Of a DNA stretch of 64,000 nucleotides, positions 21,961-33,150 are shown piece by piece. The first letter of the stretch is position 1. The number at the start of each line of letters is the position of its first letter. Below the pieces are notes generated by a model, which saw only the letters and a list, made by a program, of their open reading frames with translations, was not told the origin of the DNA and made no database searches. The position numbers and the translations under genes are program-made. This stretch comes from Orientallactaga sibirica (taxonomy: Eukaryota > Chordata > Mammalia > Rodentia > Dipodidae): contig JAEOAD010000005.1 of NCBI GenBank assembly GCA_036365145.1, positions 7,646,501-7,710,500 on the forward strand, given 5' to 3'.

Positions 21961-23322
21961 TGGAGCCTGCAGAGCTGCCCTGGGACCTTCACGACTCAGC
22001 TGCGCTACGTCTTGCTTAAGAACTAACGAGTGCTAGAACTTGTGGACCCTGCCATCCTGGATGGAGCAGAGCCACACCTAAGCTACCATCTCCAAAGAGG
22101 TTGGTCTTTATCCTGGTGCTTCTGCACAGAGTCAAGGACGTTTGTCCCTGGTGATTTGGGCCACATGGAACTTGAGGAAAGTCCCTCGCCCCAGGGAACC
22201 ATCCTTGCCTGTGAGGTCAGGTTTCCATGAGGCAGTGCTGGTGATGACTCTACAGAGGACCAACTCCTAAGAGACAAGTGATTTCCATTTGTGCATGGTG
22301 TGTGTGTGTGTGTGTGTGACACAGAGAGAGAGAATTATGTGGGCCTGCTTTCATTTCCAAAACATATCCGCCTTAAACATTTGTTCTAGTGCAGATTCCA
22401 CATGGAGGAGACGTCGTTGGCAAAGATTTCATTGGCACTGACCCATGTCTTGCCAAACCTATATTTGCTGTTATGTCGACGCGGGCAGTATTGTAGAGAG
22501 GTCATTTGAGTTCACCAAATCCCACAATGAATCGTTCCAAATGACTCTGGGTAATAAATAACCCAGTAAGAGCTTGCGCTAACGTTAAAGCCATTGCTTT
22601 TATTATTTTCACTTTCACCTGCTAGCAATAATAATAATAACCATCTTTGATAAGGCATAGTTATTAACATCAATGATATAAATTCTTTTTCATCAATCAG
22701 GTTATGCTCTTAAACAAGGAAAGGAAGAAAGACATGGAGAGAGGGGGAGAGAAGGAAGGTATGGGAGAGAGAGGTAGAAGTGGGAGGGAGAAAAAACAAA
22801 TGACAATCATGTGACAGTTTTGTGAGGCTCCTTATATGTAAGACCACATCTGCTCTCTGCCAAGAACAGTGGCCAGTTCTGACTCCCTGGCTCTCTAGCA
22901 TGCTCTCTCTCTCTCTCCCTTTAATTGTCCCCATTGATTTACTCTAAAACGACTTCCATGAGACCTCTCTTATTAAACCGTCCACAATGTAAAATTCCTT
23001 GGCTTGGCTGCAGTTTTCTAAACTCAGTACTATTTGCATCACCCTCTTTTTGCCACCCACCTCTCTCACCACCAGCAGTTCTTGAGCTGGGAAAACTTTA
23101 AGCTTCTTACCGGAATTTGCTGTAGGAGGTTAAAACCTCAACAAGTAAAATGTGAGTTTGGCATAAATAATGCTCTGTTTTGGAGTCACACTCAGAATAA
23201 GTTACAATGAAATAAGATTCCTTTGTAACAAGGCTCCTGGTGATTTTGCTGAAATCTTAACTGAAATTCAGAATCTAAGAAGGGTTTTGTCAAGCCAATT
23301 GTATGTAATTTGCAATAAGAAC
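21961..23322. other. 1.36-kb SINE-free stretch, no gene seen
   Basis: Contains a short TG repeat (about 22299-22318), purine-rich patches (about 22720-22800) and an AT-rich segment at 22540-22700 with homeodomain-like TAAT motifs. No exon, RNA gene or transposon recognised. Confidence 0.5.
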
Positions 23323-23330
23323 TACTTCAG

Positions 23331-23575
23331 GGCTGGATAGATGGCTTAGCCATTAAGGCACTTGCCTGCAAAGCCAAAGAACCCAGGTTCTATTCCTCAG
23401 GACCCACATAAGCTAGATACACAAGGTAGCTCATGCATCTGGAGTTTGTGTGTGGTGGCTGGAGGCCCTAGTGTGCCCATTCTGTCTATATATCTGCCTC
23501 TCTCTCCCCCTATTCTCTGTCTCTCAAATAATAAATAAATAAAAATAAAATACTTTTTTTTTTTTTTTAAAAAGG
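23331..23575 (+). mobile_element. tRNA-derived DIP-like SINE
   Basis: 'ggctggatagatggcttag', 'ccattaaggcacttgcctgc', pyrimidine tract, (AAAT)n tail. Target duplication tacttcag at 23323-23330 and 23576-23583. Confidence 0.94.
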
Positions 23576-23649
23576 TACTTCAGTATGGTTTGAAACCTGT
23601 GAGGAAATATGGAGGAAATAGGGAACATGCTCTACACTTTGGACACATG

Positions 23650-23880
23650 TTTGTTTAATTATGTGAGAGAGGTAGAGAGAGATCGACAGAGGGAGAGGGA
23701 GAAAAAGAGGGAGGGAGAGAGAAAAAGAATGGGTGTGGCCAGGGCTTCTAGTCATGCCAAAGGAACTCCAGATGCATGTGCAACGTTGTGCATCTGGCTT
23801 ATGTGGGTCCTGGGGAATTGAACCTGTGTCCTTAGGCTTCTTCAGCAAGCGCCTGAACTGTTAAGTCATCTCTCCAGCCC
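23650..23880 (-). mobile_element. tRNA-derived DIP-like SINE
   Basis: 'gtttaattatgtgagagagg', 'actccagatgcatgtgcaac', head 'gttaagtcatctctccagcc'. Purine-rich inner segment 23665-23730. Confidence 0.92.
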
Positions 23881-24061
23881 AGGCAATACGTTTTAATCTC
23901 TTCTTCCCTCCCTTACTCCCACCCTCTTTCCTTTTTCCTCTCTTTACTCCCTCCCCCCCCCCATTGACAGTGATCATAGTGAGTTGACTACTGAATGTTG
24001 AAGGTGGGTAATGGGGTCATAGTGGATCATTATTTCTAGCTTTCCATAGCAAAGACGTAAA

Positions 24062-24430
24062 AGGAGAGGTCTGGGGAGATGGCTCAGCAAATAAGAATGC
24101 TGGAAAAGTGCAAGCCTGAGGGCCTGATTCCCCAGTGTCCTTGTAAACAGCTGGGCATGGTCTTGCACACCTGTAACTCCCAGCCCTGCTGGGAGCAGAG
24201 ACTGGAGAATTGTGAGGGGCTGCTGATCAGCCATGCTGACCAAATCACGCCAGCTCTGAGTCCAGCGAGCAACTGTCTCCAGGACACATGTGAACGCCTA
24301 AGAGAGACGGGCACCTGATCTTCTCCTTTTAACCCTGTATGTGCTCACATGGGACATGTGCATTTGCACACACATGTACATAGATCACACACGTATGACA
24401 CACACAAACACACACACAAAGGAAAAAGAG
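24062..24430 (+). mobile_element. B3-like SINE
   Basis: Head 'gtctggggagatggctcagc', 'gcctgattccccagtgtcc' (B-box region), 'tgcacacctgtaactcccag', and an imperfect CA-rich tail to 24420. Confidence 0.65.
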
Positions 24431-24464
24431 ACAGTAGCCAATAGAAATTATCAATCTATTAAAA

Positions 24465-24674
24465 TATTATTTTTTATTTTTATTTATATATGTGTGTGTA
24501 AGAGAGAGAGAGAGAGAGAGAGTGGGCACAGCAGGGCCTCCAGCCACTGCAAATGAGCTACAGATGCGTGCACTACCTTATGCATCTGGCTTACATGGGT
24601 ACTAGAGAATAGAACCTGGGTCCTTAGGCTTCACAGGCAAGTGCCTTAACTGCTAAGCCGTCTTTCCAGCCCCA
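24465..24674 (-). mobile_element. tRNA-derived DIP-like SINE
   Basis: 'gtgtaagagagagagagaga', 'gggcctccagccactgcaaa', head 'gctaagccgtctttccagcc'. Confidence 0.93.
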
Positions 24675-25481
24675 ATTTATTAAAGTGATAATGGCTCCAG
24701 TATTGGGCTGTTTTCAGCTTTGAAGAGTCTGTGGAGAACTAAATACAAGTAGGCGTGACATCTAATTCAAGCCCATTTTCCTAGCAGTCTCTTCAAAAAT
24801 AATGTTTTCCTGGAACCATCAAACTATTCTTACAAACTGTTTTAACATGTCCAGGCCACCAGAGGCCAGACACGGCAGGAGTGCAATATGACTGAGGAAG
24901 CCTATGACATACACTTAGTGGCTGGTTGAGACAGTTCCCAAATAGAAATAGACAGTCAGGAGATCAGAATAACAGACAGAAAGCAATGACCCCGAGATTA
25001 CTCACGTAGCCACCACGTAATTCCAAACATACCACACCACACAGGGGCCATGAATATAGTTTGGGGTTTTTGAACCTTGAAGTTACTTCAAGTCTTGCTC
25101 TTTCGGGGAGCTCCTTGCCCCATCCCTTCCACATAAGCAGAACATACACGCTTTGAGCAAACTGTTCTGTTTCAGATTTTCTGGGGGTAAAGAGGAATGT
25201 GCATGGAGCTGATTATCTCCCCTGCCGTATGCCAGGGTAAGCTCCCCAGACCAGCTCGTTCTCCTGTGAGGTCTGGCAGCTCCAGGCTCCAACAGGGACT
25301 CTTTCTTCTTGTATCTGCAGACCCAAGATTTCTCTTCCACTTGGGCACTGACCAGCTGGCTACAGGCCGAATGCTTCAGTGCCCTAGCAGCTCAGGGGAC
25401 AGAGACAACAACAGGACACTTGAGGGAGCCTGGGGTCTGGTGAGTTGCAACTCTCCAAGACTCGTCTGACTTCCTGCCATC
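24675..25481. other. No gene seen
   Basis: Unique-looking sequence leading into the 30-bp minisatellite. The frames at 25083-25469 overlap on both strands and match nothing I recognise. Confidence 0.5.
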
Positions 25482-25719
25482 GGGGAACCTGTCCCTCCAG
25501 GGGGCTTCACTGGGGAACCTGTCCCTCCAGGGGGCTTCACTGAGGAACCTGTCCCTCCAGGGGGCTTCACTGAGGAACCTGTCCCTCCAGGGGGTTTCGT
25601 TGGGGAACCTGTCCCTCCAGGGGGCTTCACTGGGGAACCTGTCCCTCCAGGGGGCTTCGTTGGGGAACCTGTCCCTCCAGGGGGTTTCACTGGGGAACCT
25701 GTCCCTCCAGGGGGCTTCA
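25482..25719. repeat. Minisatellite, 8 units of exactly 30 bp
   Basis: Eight units beginning at 25482 and every 30 bp after, each built on 'gaacctgtccctccaggggg' plus a variable 'cttcact' end. Variants are cttc/tttc, cact/cgtt and tggg/tgag. Because 30 is divisible by three, several frames on both strands stay open (minus strand: PWRDRFPSEA-type repeats; plus strand: GNLSLQGASL). No one frame appears favoured over the others, so I do not call it coding. Confidence 0.95.
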
Positions 25720-26056
25720 TTCTTGCTGTCTACTGATCCTTCCAAGGACTTTTGGCTTGCTTACTCCCATGCTGTCCTCTGCAGCAGATAGTCTGGGTTT
25801 ATGTGCCTTGCCAGGTCTCTGTCTGCACCTTCGCTGAAGTCCCACGTCCCCTCGTTTCAATCACTGGGTTGGAGATTCCATGCTGTACCATCCATCCGTG
25901 ACCACTTACTGTCTGTTACTTACCCTCATTGTGGGAACTATGTCTGTTTTGTTAAGTCTTCCCTGTTTTGTGGTTTTCCTCACAGCCCTTCATCCTTGCT
26001 GTCTCAAGATGTGATTTTCTAGTGACTAATTCCAGTGACCCTCCCATTCAAATAAA

Positions 26057-26107
<51 letters not shown>
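26057..26107. repeat. (TG)n microsatellite
   Basis: Pure TG repeat of about 25 units following 'caaataaaatg'. Confidence 0.95.
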
Positions 26108-26158
26108 TGCCAGCCATAGTGGATGACTTGGGTTTTAATTTTGATTTTATTGTCTGGT

Positions 26159-26322
26159 TTTTTTTTTTTTTTTTTTTGATTTTTCAAGGTAGGGTCTCAC
26201 TCTGGCCCAGGCTGACCTGGGAATTCACTATGTAGTCTCAGGGTGGTCTTGAACTCATGGCAATCCTCCAACCGCTGCCTCCCGAGTGCTGGGATTAAAG
26301 GCGTGCGCCCCCACGCCCGGCC
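26159..26322 (-). mobile_element. B1 SINE
   Basis: Poly-T, 'caaggtagggtctcactctg', 'tatgtagtctcagggtggtc', 'gattaaaggcgtgcgccccc' and 'acgcccggcc'. First of two adjacent minus B1 copies. Confidence 0.94.
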
Positions 26323-26325
26323 TTT

Positions 26326-26461
26326 CTTTTTTTTTGAGGTAGGTCTTGCTCTAGCCCAAGCTGACTTGGAACTAGTCTCAGGCTGGCCTAGAACTCAGCG
26401 ATCCTCCTACCCCAGCCTCCTCAGTGCTGGGATTACAGGCATGTGCCACCACTCCTAGCCA
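26326..26461 (-). mobile_element. B1 SINE, more diverged
   Basis: 'ttgaggtaggtcttgctct', 'ggaactagtctcaggctggc' and 'gtgctgggattacaggcatg'. It has a small internal deletion relative to its neighbour. Confidence 0.9.
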
Positions 26462-26752
26462 TACAACTTTTGATTACTTAACAATTTCAGGCTTGTGGTT
26501 CAGAGAACTTCCTGTAGCACGTAGTCACAGATCCACGTACAGTGTTCAGCACATGTTTGGTCAATTTGGCAAGCAATGTTAGCTATTATATTTGGCCTGC
26601 TGGCTTTCTCTCCTTAATTAACCATCATCTGGGGACTCTTCCAAGCCCGTCAGACCTAAAGACCCATTTCTGGTAAGAGTTACTGCATTCCTAACCTCTA
26701 GGACATGAAACTCCAAAACATGCTTCTCCCACTTCCTAACAACTGCCTGTGC

Positions 26753-27233
26753 CTTTTCCTCAGGCTGCTCCTTTTCCTCAGGCTGCTCCTTTTCCTCAGA
26801 CTGCTCCTTTTCCTTCAGGCTGCTCCTTTTCCTCAGGCTACTCCTTTTCCTCAGGCTATTCCTTTTCCTCAGGCTGCTCCTTTTCCTCAGACTGCTCCTT
26901 TTCCTCAGGCTACTCCTTTTCCTCAGGCTGCTCCTTTTTCTCAAGCTGCTCCTTTTCCTCAGGCTACTCCTTTTCCTCAGGCTGCTCCTTTTCCTCAGGC
27001 TACTCCTTTTTCTCAGGCTGCTCCTTTTCCTCAGGCTACTCCTTTTCCTCAGGCTGCTCCTTTTCCTCAGGCTACTCCTTTTCCTCAGGCTGCTCCTTTT
27101 CCTCAGGCTGCTCCTTTTCCTCAGGCTACTCCTTTTCCTCAGGCTGCTCCTTTTCCTCAGGCTACTCCTTTTTCTCAGGCTGCTCCTTTTTCTCAGGCTG
27201 CTCCTTTTCCTCAGGCTATTCCTTTTCCTCAGG
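26753..27233. repeat. Minisatellite, about 27 units of 18 bp
   Basis: Units of ttttcctcaggctgctcc. Neighbouring units often alternate gctgctcc and gctactcc, giving a 36-bp dimer in the central part. One unit at about 26808-26826 carries an extra base. As 18 is divisible by three, the array is open on both strands (plus: FPQAAP/FPQATP and FSSGCS/FSSGYS; minus: LRKRSS). The inserted base changes the plus reading from LRLLLF to QAAPFP without closing it, showing no frame is protected. Pyrimidine-rich on the plus strand. Confidence 0.95.
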
Positions 27234-27730
27234 TTCCCCTCCATACTTCTCTCCACCATTACCACTTCCTCTCTGTCTCTTGTGTCCTTTCCTCTCTCTG
27301 GCCATATCCTGGCACTCTCAACTTTGCCAAGTGGTTTACTGACACTGAGGTCAACACACTGTTGATCTCAGCTGTGCTGGTGATTCATCTTGCCCAAGTG
27401 TCATGTCTATTCTGTGATAATAGTGTCCATCATTATTCCAGTATAAGCTATTGTAGGGGTTGTTGAATCACTCCTTGAAGTACTCCCCTAAGCTGATAGC
27501 CTGTGAGGGCTCAGCTCATTGTCTACTCTTCAGGAAGTCAGCCCTATGGTTACTAATGTCTTTGGTCACAGGGTGAGTTGTGTAGGACAGGGACTTGGTG
27601 AGATGTCATTTTTCACATGGTCTTTACCATCCAAACTGCATGTTGAACTTGAATGCAAAATGGCAGAGGACCTGTGAACTGTAGGGAAAGCAGAATAGTT
27701 TTGTATTTCCTTGATCTCTCTCTCTCTCTT
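27234..27730. other. No gene seen
   Basis: Unique-looking sequence after the minisatellite, with a TC run at its right edge that belongs to the tail region of the following B1. Confidence 0.5.
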
Positions 27731-27734
27731 TTTT

Positions 27735-27889
27735 TTTTTTTTTGGTTTCTCGAGGTAGGGTCTCTTACTCTGGTCCAGGCTGACCTGGAATTAGCTACGT
27801 AGTCTCAGGGTGGCCTCAAACTCATGGCGATCCTCCTACCTCTGCCTCCCGAGTGCTGGGATTAAAGGCGTGCACCACCACGCCCGGCT
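27735..27889 (-). mobile_element. B1 SINE
   Basis: 'ctcgaggtagggtctcttac', 'ctacgtagtctcagggtggc', 'gattaaaggcgtgcaccacc' and 'acgcccggc'. Confidence 0.95.
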
Positions 27890-28560
27890 TCCTTTATCTC
27901 TTTATTTATTTATTTTTAAATTTCCCTTGAATTTTCTCTAGTACTTTTAGAAATTCTAGTCCCTTCCAGTTCTAGTGAAGCCCTGCAAGGATAAAGGATT
28001 TTGTCATGTGAAGAGATGGTTATTTGGGATGTTGTCCTAGCTTGAGCCTGGTTTCTAAGATGGAACTCGTCTCTGGAAGGCATCCGATGGCTTCAGCAGA
28101 GGGAGTTTCTAGGGGCCTGCTAAGGAGTTTTGAGTGATTGTGGTACCGTGAGAGACCAGAGTAAGCAACCCAATCACCTTCCTTTCTTAGGGACACACAG
28201 AGACAGGCGATTAAGGGAGAGACAAGTCTTAGCTCTGCTCGTGCTTATGGGCACAAGAATTCTGAGAGGTGGACGGTTTCACAGAATGAACCAGGATGAA
28301 GGGAGAAATTCTCAAAGGTCCCAGGAAACTAGAACATGATTGCATCCTTGTCATTTAGTTTTATGACTTCTCAGAACATCTGACACATTATTTCTGTCTA
28401 AAATATCTCTGCAAATAATTCTGAGAAATATCCTGTCAGGAGAGTGACTTGGTCCTTGAGTGCACATTGTTGAGCTTTATCCACAAATCTGGACTGTGTG
28501 ATCTATTATCCACCTAAGCTGTAAGGCACAGACACCCAGAAGACTGCCCTCCCTCCCTCC
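27890..28560. other. No gene seen
   Basis: Unique-looking apart from a (TTTA)n patch at its left edge. Short frames only. Confidence 0.5.
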
Positions 28561-28564
28561 TTTG

Positions 28565-28611
<47 letters not shown>

Positions 28612-28683
28612 TTCCTTTCTTTCCTTCCCCTTCCTCCTTTCTTCCCTTCTTCCCTTCCCTTCCCTTTCCTTCCCTTCCTTCTG
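28550..28683. repeat. (TTTC)n and (CCCTT)n-type pyrimidine tract
   Basis: A short ccct run, then pure tttc units, then cttcc/ccctt units. The complementary strand gives the Lys/Glu/Arg frame read across it. Confidence 0.93.
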
Positions 28684-28689
28684 TATGTG

Positions 28690-29052
28690 GTACGTGTGCA
28701 TGTGTGCGTGTGTGTGTAACATATGCATGTTCGTGCAGATGTGTGCTCCTGTGCACATGCCTCAGGGGTTAGAAGAGAATGCTGGGTGGCCTCCTCTCAC
28801 TCTTCCTCATTTTTTCCTTGAGACAGAATTTTTCACTGGATGTGGAGCTACTGGTTTTGTTTTTTCCAGTCAGACTGGCTGACCAGTCATCCCAGCAATT
28901 CTCCTGTCTCTCTACTCCAGTCTCCTGCCACAGGACAGGGGTTCCAGGTGTTCATGGGCACACTCTGTTTTTACATGGGTGCTGGGGATCAAACTCAGGC
29001 CCTCATGTCTGCACTTCAGGAGCTCTTCCCTCTATGTCATCTCTGAGCAAGC
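28690..29052 (-). mobile_element. Old B3/B4-type rodent SINE
   Basis: 'gtgtgcatgtgtgcgtgtgt' left end, 'tgagacagaatttttcactg', 'ttacatgggtgctggggatc', 'aactcaggccctcatgtctg', and a diverged head 'ctatgtcatctctgagc'. Confidence 0.65.
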
Positions 29053-29407
29053 AAACAGCTTCTTTCTTATGCTATCATGAAGAATAGGGAATACTTGCTG
29101 TCAAATATTTTGAGTGACTCAGGGGAGCATAGAGATTTAAAAATGTCTACTGGACTGTGGCTTTGAGGTATTTGAGGAGCTCTTCAAAATGTACTAGAAA
29201 AACAACAGATGTGTCTCCAGAAATTAGTAAGACCTGTCCACTTAGAAATAAAAATCATGCTTTACATTAAAGGTATTTGGGACTGAGAAGAGAAAAGGGA
29301 GAAAGGGAGAAAATACAGAAAAAAAATCTTTAAAATCATGTGTCAATTAAGTGTCTTAGTTGACATTCCTCAAGCCCTACTTGACATTTTCTGAATTTGG
29401 TGGTAAG

Positions 29408-29856
29408 TGTCCCAGGGCTACCAGAACAAATACCACAAGCTAGGTGGCTTGAACAACAAAAATGTACTTTCTCACAATTCAGAGGCCAGAGGTCTGAACT
29501 GAAGGCACGGGCAGGGCTGGTTCTGGAGGCTTCCACAGAGCATTGGGCACACATATGACTCCTGGCTTCTGGTGGCTGTCTCCAGTCTTTGTCAAGCATC
29601 ACCCTCAGTCCCTGCATTTGTCAGCCCATGTCCTCGCTCCTCTCTCTCTCTCTGTCTCTGTCTCTCTGTGCTTCTGTCGGAATGAATTTCCTCTCCTGAC
29701 AAAGACCTCAGTCACATGGGATCAGGACCTGCCCTAATGACCTGCTTTTAACTTGATTACATCTGCCAAGAGCCTCTTTCCAAATAAGGTCACGCTCCCC
29801 ACAAGGGGTGAGGTTAGGGTTTCAACATATTTTGAAGTGTTGTTCAATCCTTAGCA
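29408..29856 (-). mobile_element. MaLR LTR (MLT1/MST-like), old
   Basis: Reverse-complement order of an MST/MLT1-type LTR: 'tgtcccagggctaccagaac', 'aggtggcttgaacaacaaaa', 'ctttctcacaattcagaggc', 'catgggatcaggacctgcc', 'ggttagggtttcaacatat', and a closing 'tcaatccttagca'. About 450 bp, so nearly full length. Older than the rodent-specific repeats. Confidence 0.75.
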
Positions 29857-30517
29857 CTGGCCCGGTGAATAGCCATCTTCCTTGACCCCACACCCCAGGC
29901 ACTCTTGAGTTCTTTGTGTGCAGAAAGACTCTCTCTTGGGCTGCAACAACGGGGCTGGTCAGGCTGAGTGAGCCTAGCAGAATCCCGAGACTCAGTTATG
30001 TTGTCTGCTTTTAAAAAACGAAGAATGTAATGAAAACCAGAGCTACTGTTTTGACTGGATCAGAACCTCCACGTTGCTCTGTCCTCTTCCACACGCTTCA
30101 GCTGCATGGAGATCGCTAACTGGACCTTCTCAGGACAGGGACCTATTCCACAAGGAGGTTGAGCCCTCACTTCTCAGGAACCAGCTGGTGACGTCTGAGG
30201 CATCGTGAAAATTAACCATCGGACACCCCTAAATCTTACCTTCCAAGTTTGCATGGGTTGCCCACATGTTCTTGTTTTGGGCTGTCAGCAGAGGTGGGGT
30301 GGAGAGGGAGGGGGCGGAGGGTGTTTCAGTGTGGCAGAGTGAGCAGATCTGACATTTAGAAGACCGAGCGTTATCTCAAGCCTGAAGTCTTGTTCATCCT
30401 GTGCTGGTTCAAGCTTCCTGAACACATGCACATCGACCTTAAGTCGAAGCCAATTCTGGATGCTTGAGTTAGCTAATTTTTATCTACAGTTGCCAGCAAA
30501 TAGTGGCCTTCTTATTT
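29857..30517. other. No gene seen
   Basis: Unique-looking, with a G-rich patch near 30296-30325. No exon or repeat recognised. Confidence 0.5.
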
Positions 30518-30519
30518 AT

Positions 30520-30569
<50 letters not shown>

Positions 30570-30570
30570 T
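30518..30570. repeat. (ATT)n microsatellite
   Basis: Pure trinucleotide tract of about 17 units. Confidence 0.95.
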
Positions 30571-30765
30571 TGCCATACCAGACCTGAAAAATAGTGGACT
30601 TTAATTTTTCAAAAACAAAGGTTTTGAACACTGTTGCTAAAATGACCTAAGTTTACCCAAATTGAAATTTTGAGTTTCCTCTGGTGTTCTTGGACTACAG
30701 TGCCCCCTCATGGACTATGTACAGTACACATAGCCATCAGAGGGCTGATCATTGTTTTTTTCCTT

Positions 30766-30995
30766 TTTAAAAAATTAATTTAATTATTTGAGAGAGAGTA
30801 GTACACTTTTTTTAAAAAAAATTATTTTTATTTCAGAGATAGAGAATGGGCCCGCCAGGACTTCTACCCCTGCAAACGAACTCCAGAGGCATGCGCCACC
30901 TTGTGCATCTGTCTTACGTGGTCCCTGTAGAATCAAACTTAGTTCCTTGGGCTTGGCAGCAAGCACCTTAACTGCTCAGCCATCTCTCCAGCCCA
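30766..30995 (-). mobile_element. tRNA-derived DIP-like SINE
   Basis: 'tttatttcagagatagagaa', 'cgaactccagaggcatgcgc', head 'gctcagccatctctccagcc'. The tail region holds a second partial tail ('attatttgagagagagtag', 30781-30800), probably the stub of another copy. Confidence 0.9.
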
Positions 30996-31154
30996 GAGCT
31001 GATCAAATTTAAATACGTATTCTAACAACCTCACAGTTTTGGATTCCCACTTGATTACTTTTTTTCCTTTCCTTCCCACCAACTAAGGTTCAACACTTCA
31101 ACAACACATGACTGGATTGTTCAAATGTGTAATCCACATGTAATCCTAGAATCC

Positions 31155-31374
31155 ACAGGAAATTTTTATTATTTATTTATTTAAGAGAAGGAAAGAGGGG
31201 GAGAGAGAGAGAGAGAGGGAGAGAATGGGTGCACCAGGGCTTCCAGCCACTGCAAATGAAATCCAGATGCATGCGCCACCTGGTGCATCTGCTTTATGTG
31301 GGTTCTGGGGAATGGAACTGAGGTACTTTGGCTTTGCAGGCAAGTGTCTTAACCGCTAAACTGTCTCACCAGCC
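31155..31374 (-). mobile_element. tRNA-derived DIP-like SINE
   Basis: 'ttattatttatttatttaag', 'gggcttccagccactgcaaa', head 'taaactgtctcaccagccc'. Confidence 0.93.
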
Positions 31375-31794
31375 CTTCACAGGAAATTTTTGAACTGCTT
31401 CCTCTTTCATCAGGAAAGAAGGGATTGGAGAGAAAGGACATGCAAAAAAATGGGCATGTGAAATAGTCCGAAAGACTTTTGAACTGTGGCTGATAACAGA
31501 CAAACACACCCGGAAAACTAACATGCTGAAAACCCACCATGGTTAAACATATATTTAAAACAGATAGGGAGATGAATCTACTCCATGTGACTTTAACATT
31601 TATTTTGTGTTAGAGGGTGTAGGACTCGCAAGCCAGGTGGCGAGGGAACAGCAGGTGCCCTGTTAAGGGTCACTTCCTCATTTCTCTGCAGGAAGGTGTG
31701 CTGCCTGGTCAGCTAAGCATAGGCTTCCTTCCACCCACCCAGCCTTTCATCCTGATGGGCAGCTGTGTGGTGGGGTGGAGATGAAGGCTCTGGT
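31375..31794. other. No gene seen
   Basis: Short unique-looking stretch. The frame at 31349-31540 (minus) starts in the SINE and matches nothing I recognise. Confidence 0.5.
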
Positions 31795-31885
31795 CACTGC
31801 CTTACACCCACTTTAGCCAGGCACAAAAAGTGGTGCAGGCATTGGGCATTCATTTGCAATGGCAAAAGGCCCTGGCCCTTGAGTG

Positions 31886-31937
<52 letters not shown>

Positions 31938-31975
31938 CACATATACAAATCATAAACAAATATATAAATAAAAGT
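31795..31975 (+). mobile_element. tRNA-derived SINE remnant with (CA)n
   Basis: Only the middle and tail remain ('tttagccaggcacaaaaagt', 'gcattcatttgcaatggc', 'aggccctggccc'), followed by CA repeat 31887-31940 and an A-rich tail. Confidence 0.6.
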
Positions 31976-32831
31976 AAAGTAATTATTAACTAACTCTCAC
32001 TTACCACCATGAGTTCATAAAAGAGTGAACAATTTAATATAAAAGATAAGACATTTCTGCAAGACAGGGCATTCCTCCTGGGAATCTTTGTTTTGCATAG
32101 ATGTTATACAGATCTGCATACATGTGAATGTATAGATACACACATTCTTTGTGTTCTTGGAACAGCGAAGCGTTTCCCCTGAACTGACAATCCTCTGTAG
32201 ATAGGGCATTGACCATAGACCTTTCCCCTTCCCTAGCGTGATGTAGGGCACACCTCCAGTGAGATCTTTCTTTGAAATTAAATTAGGACTACATTGTGTG
32301 CAAAGAAAAGAACTAAGAGATAGGAGCTTTCTTGAGTTAAAGAGCTCTTTTCCTGCTGGTCTCTGCTTGCTGTGGAGGGCCCTTGAGAAGGCTGGATGTT
32401 AGAGACCCTCAGGGGTCTTTGTTAAACCTCCCACATCATTGCAGAACTTTACATGAACCACTCAAAACAGATGGGAATGTGCCCTGAGTTTAAGACCTCA
32501 GAGGAAGGATTCCACATCCTCCCCCAACACTGCATTCCAACTCCCAGGAATTCTGGCTCTCAGGAAGGAAGTTAACAAACCCCAGGAGTCAACAACTTAG
32601 AGCTCAAAAGAGCCTAAAACCATGTTTGAATTTCCCCATAGTTCTGTTGTAGGTAGGCAGACATTTGTCTCGGAGGTCATATGACGGATGGACCTCACCC
32701 CCTGTTTCCCTGGTAACATTAGAAAGGGAAACAGCACCATCATCCATGTATATATGAGGGACAAAGCCACTTTCTCTTAACCACAGGAACAAAGTTCTTT
32801 GGCCCTAAGTGAAAACTAAGTTATCTCCCTT
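31976..32831. other. No gene seen; possibly an unrecognised LTR
   Basis: About 850 bp with no SINE. The segment 32320-32830 has a mix of inverted-looking ends and moderate GC that could be an old LTR, but I could not match it to a family. Confidence 0.35.
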
Positions 32832-32850
32832 AAGAGTTAATCTAATGGAG

Positions 32851-33131
32851 GGCTGGAGAGATGGCTTAACGGTTAAGGCGCCTGCCTGCTAAGCCTAAGA
32901 ACCTGGTTCCAATCTCCAGGTCCCACGTATAGCCAGATGCAACGTGACGCAAGGGCGCAATGCTGCACTTGCCCACAAGGGGGCGCACGCATCTGAAATT
33001 CGTTTACAGCGGCTGAGAGGCTGTTGGCATGCCCGTTCTCTATCCGTCTCCCTCTCCCTCTCTCTCTGTCTGTCTCTCTCTGTGTCTCTCTCCAAGAATC
33101 AAAAAAAATAAAATAAAATAAAAATTTTAAA
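32851..33131 (+). mobile_element. tRNA-derived DIP-like SINE, long form, with CTCF-like core
   Basis: 'ggctggagagatggcttaac', 'ggttaaggcgcctgcctgct', long-form middle 32938-32995, pyrimidine tract, (AAAAT)n tail. A perfect 19-bp target duplication lies at 32832-32850 and 33132-33150 (aagagttaatctaatggag). The perfect duplication and intact head suggest a young insertion. Confidence 0.95.
32973..32986 (+). promoter_or_regulatory. CTCF-like motif in SINE
   Basis: ccacaagggggcgc matches the CTCF core consensus CCASYAGRKGGC at all but one position (A in place of C/T at the fifth). Embedded in the long-form SINE. Binding is inferred, not shown. Confidence 0.5.
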
Positions 33132-33150
33132 AAGAGTTAATCTAATGGAG

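Noticed and set aside
25376..25745. Proline/glycine-rich and PWRDRFPSEA-type repeat frames
   Set aside because: The 30-bp unit keeps several frames open at once; no single frame is favoured. Flanks show no exon structure.
26618..27466. Long periodic open frames (LRKRSS repeat on minus, FPQAAP repeat on plus)
   Set aside because: They are the by-product of an 18-bp repeat, open on both strands. A one-base insertion shifts the frame without any stop, and there is no start context, splice signal or family match.
32851..32950. tRNA gene at SINE heads (this and many other copies)
   Set aside because: The A- and B-box-like sequences are the internal promoter of a tRNA-derived SINE. No cloverleaf with a proper anticodon arm and acceptor stem can be read, and every copy is followed by SINE body and tail.
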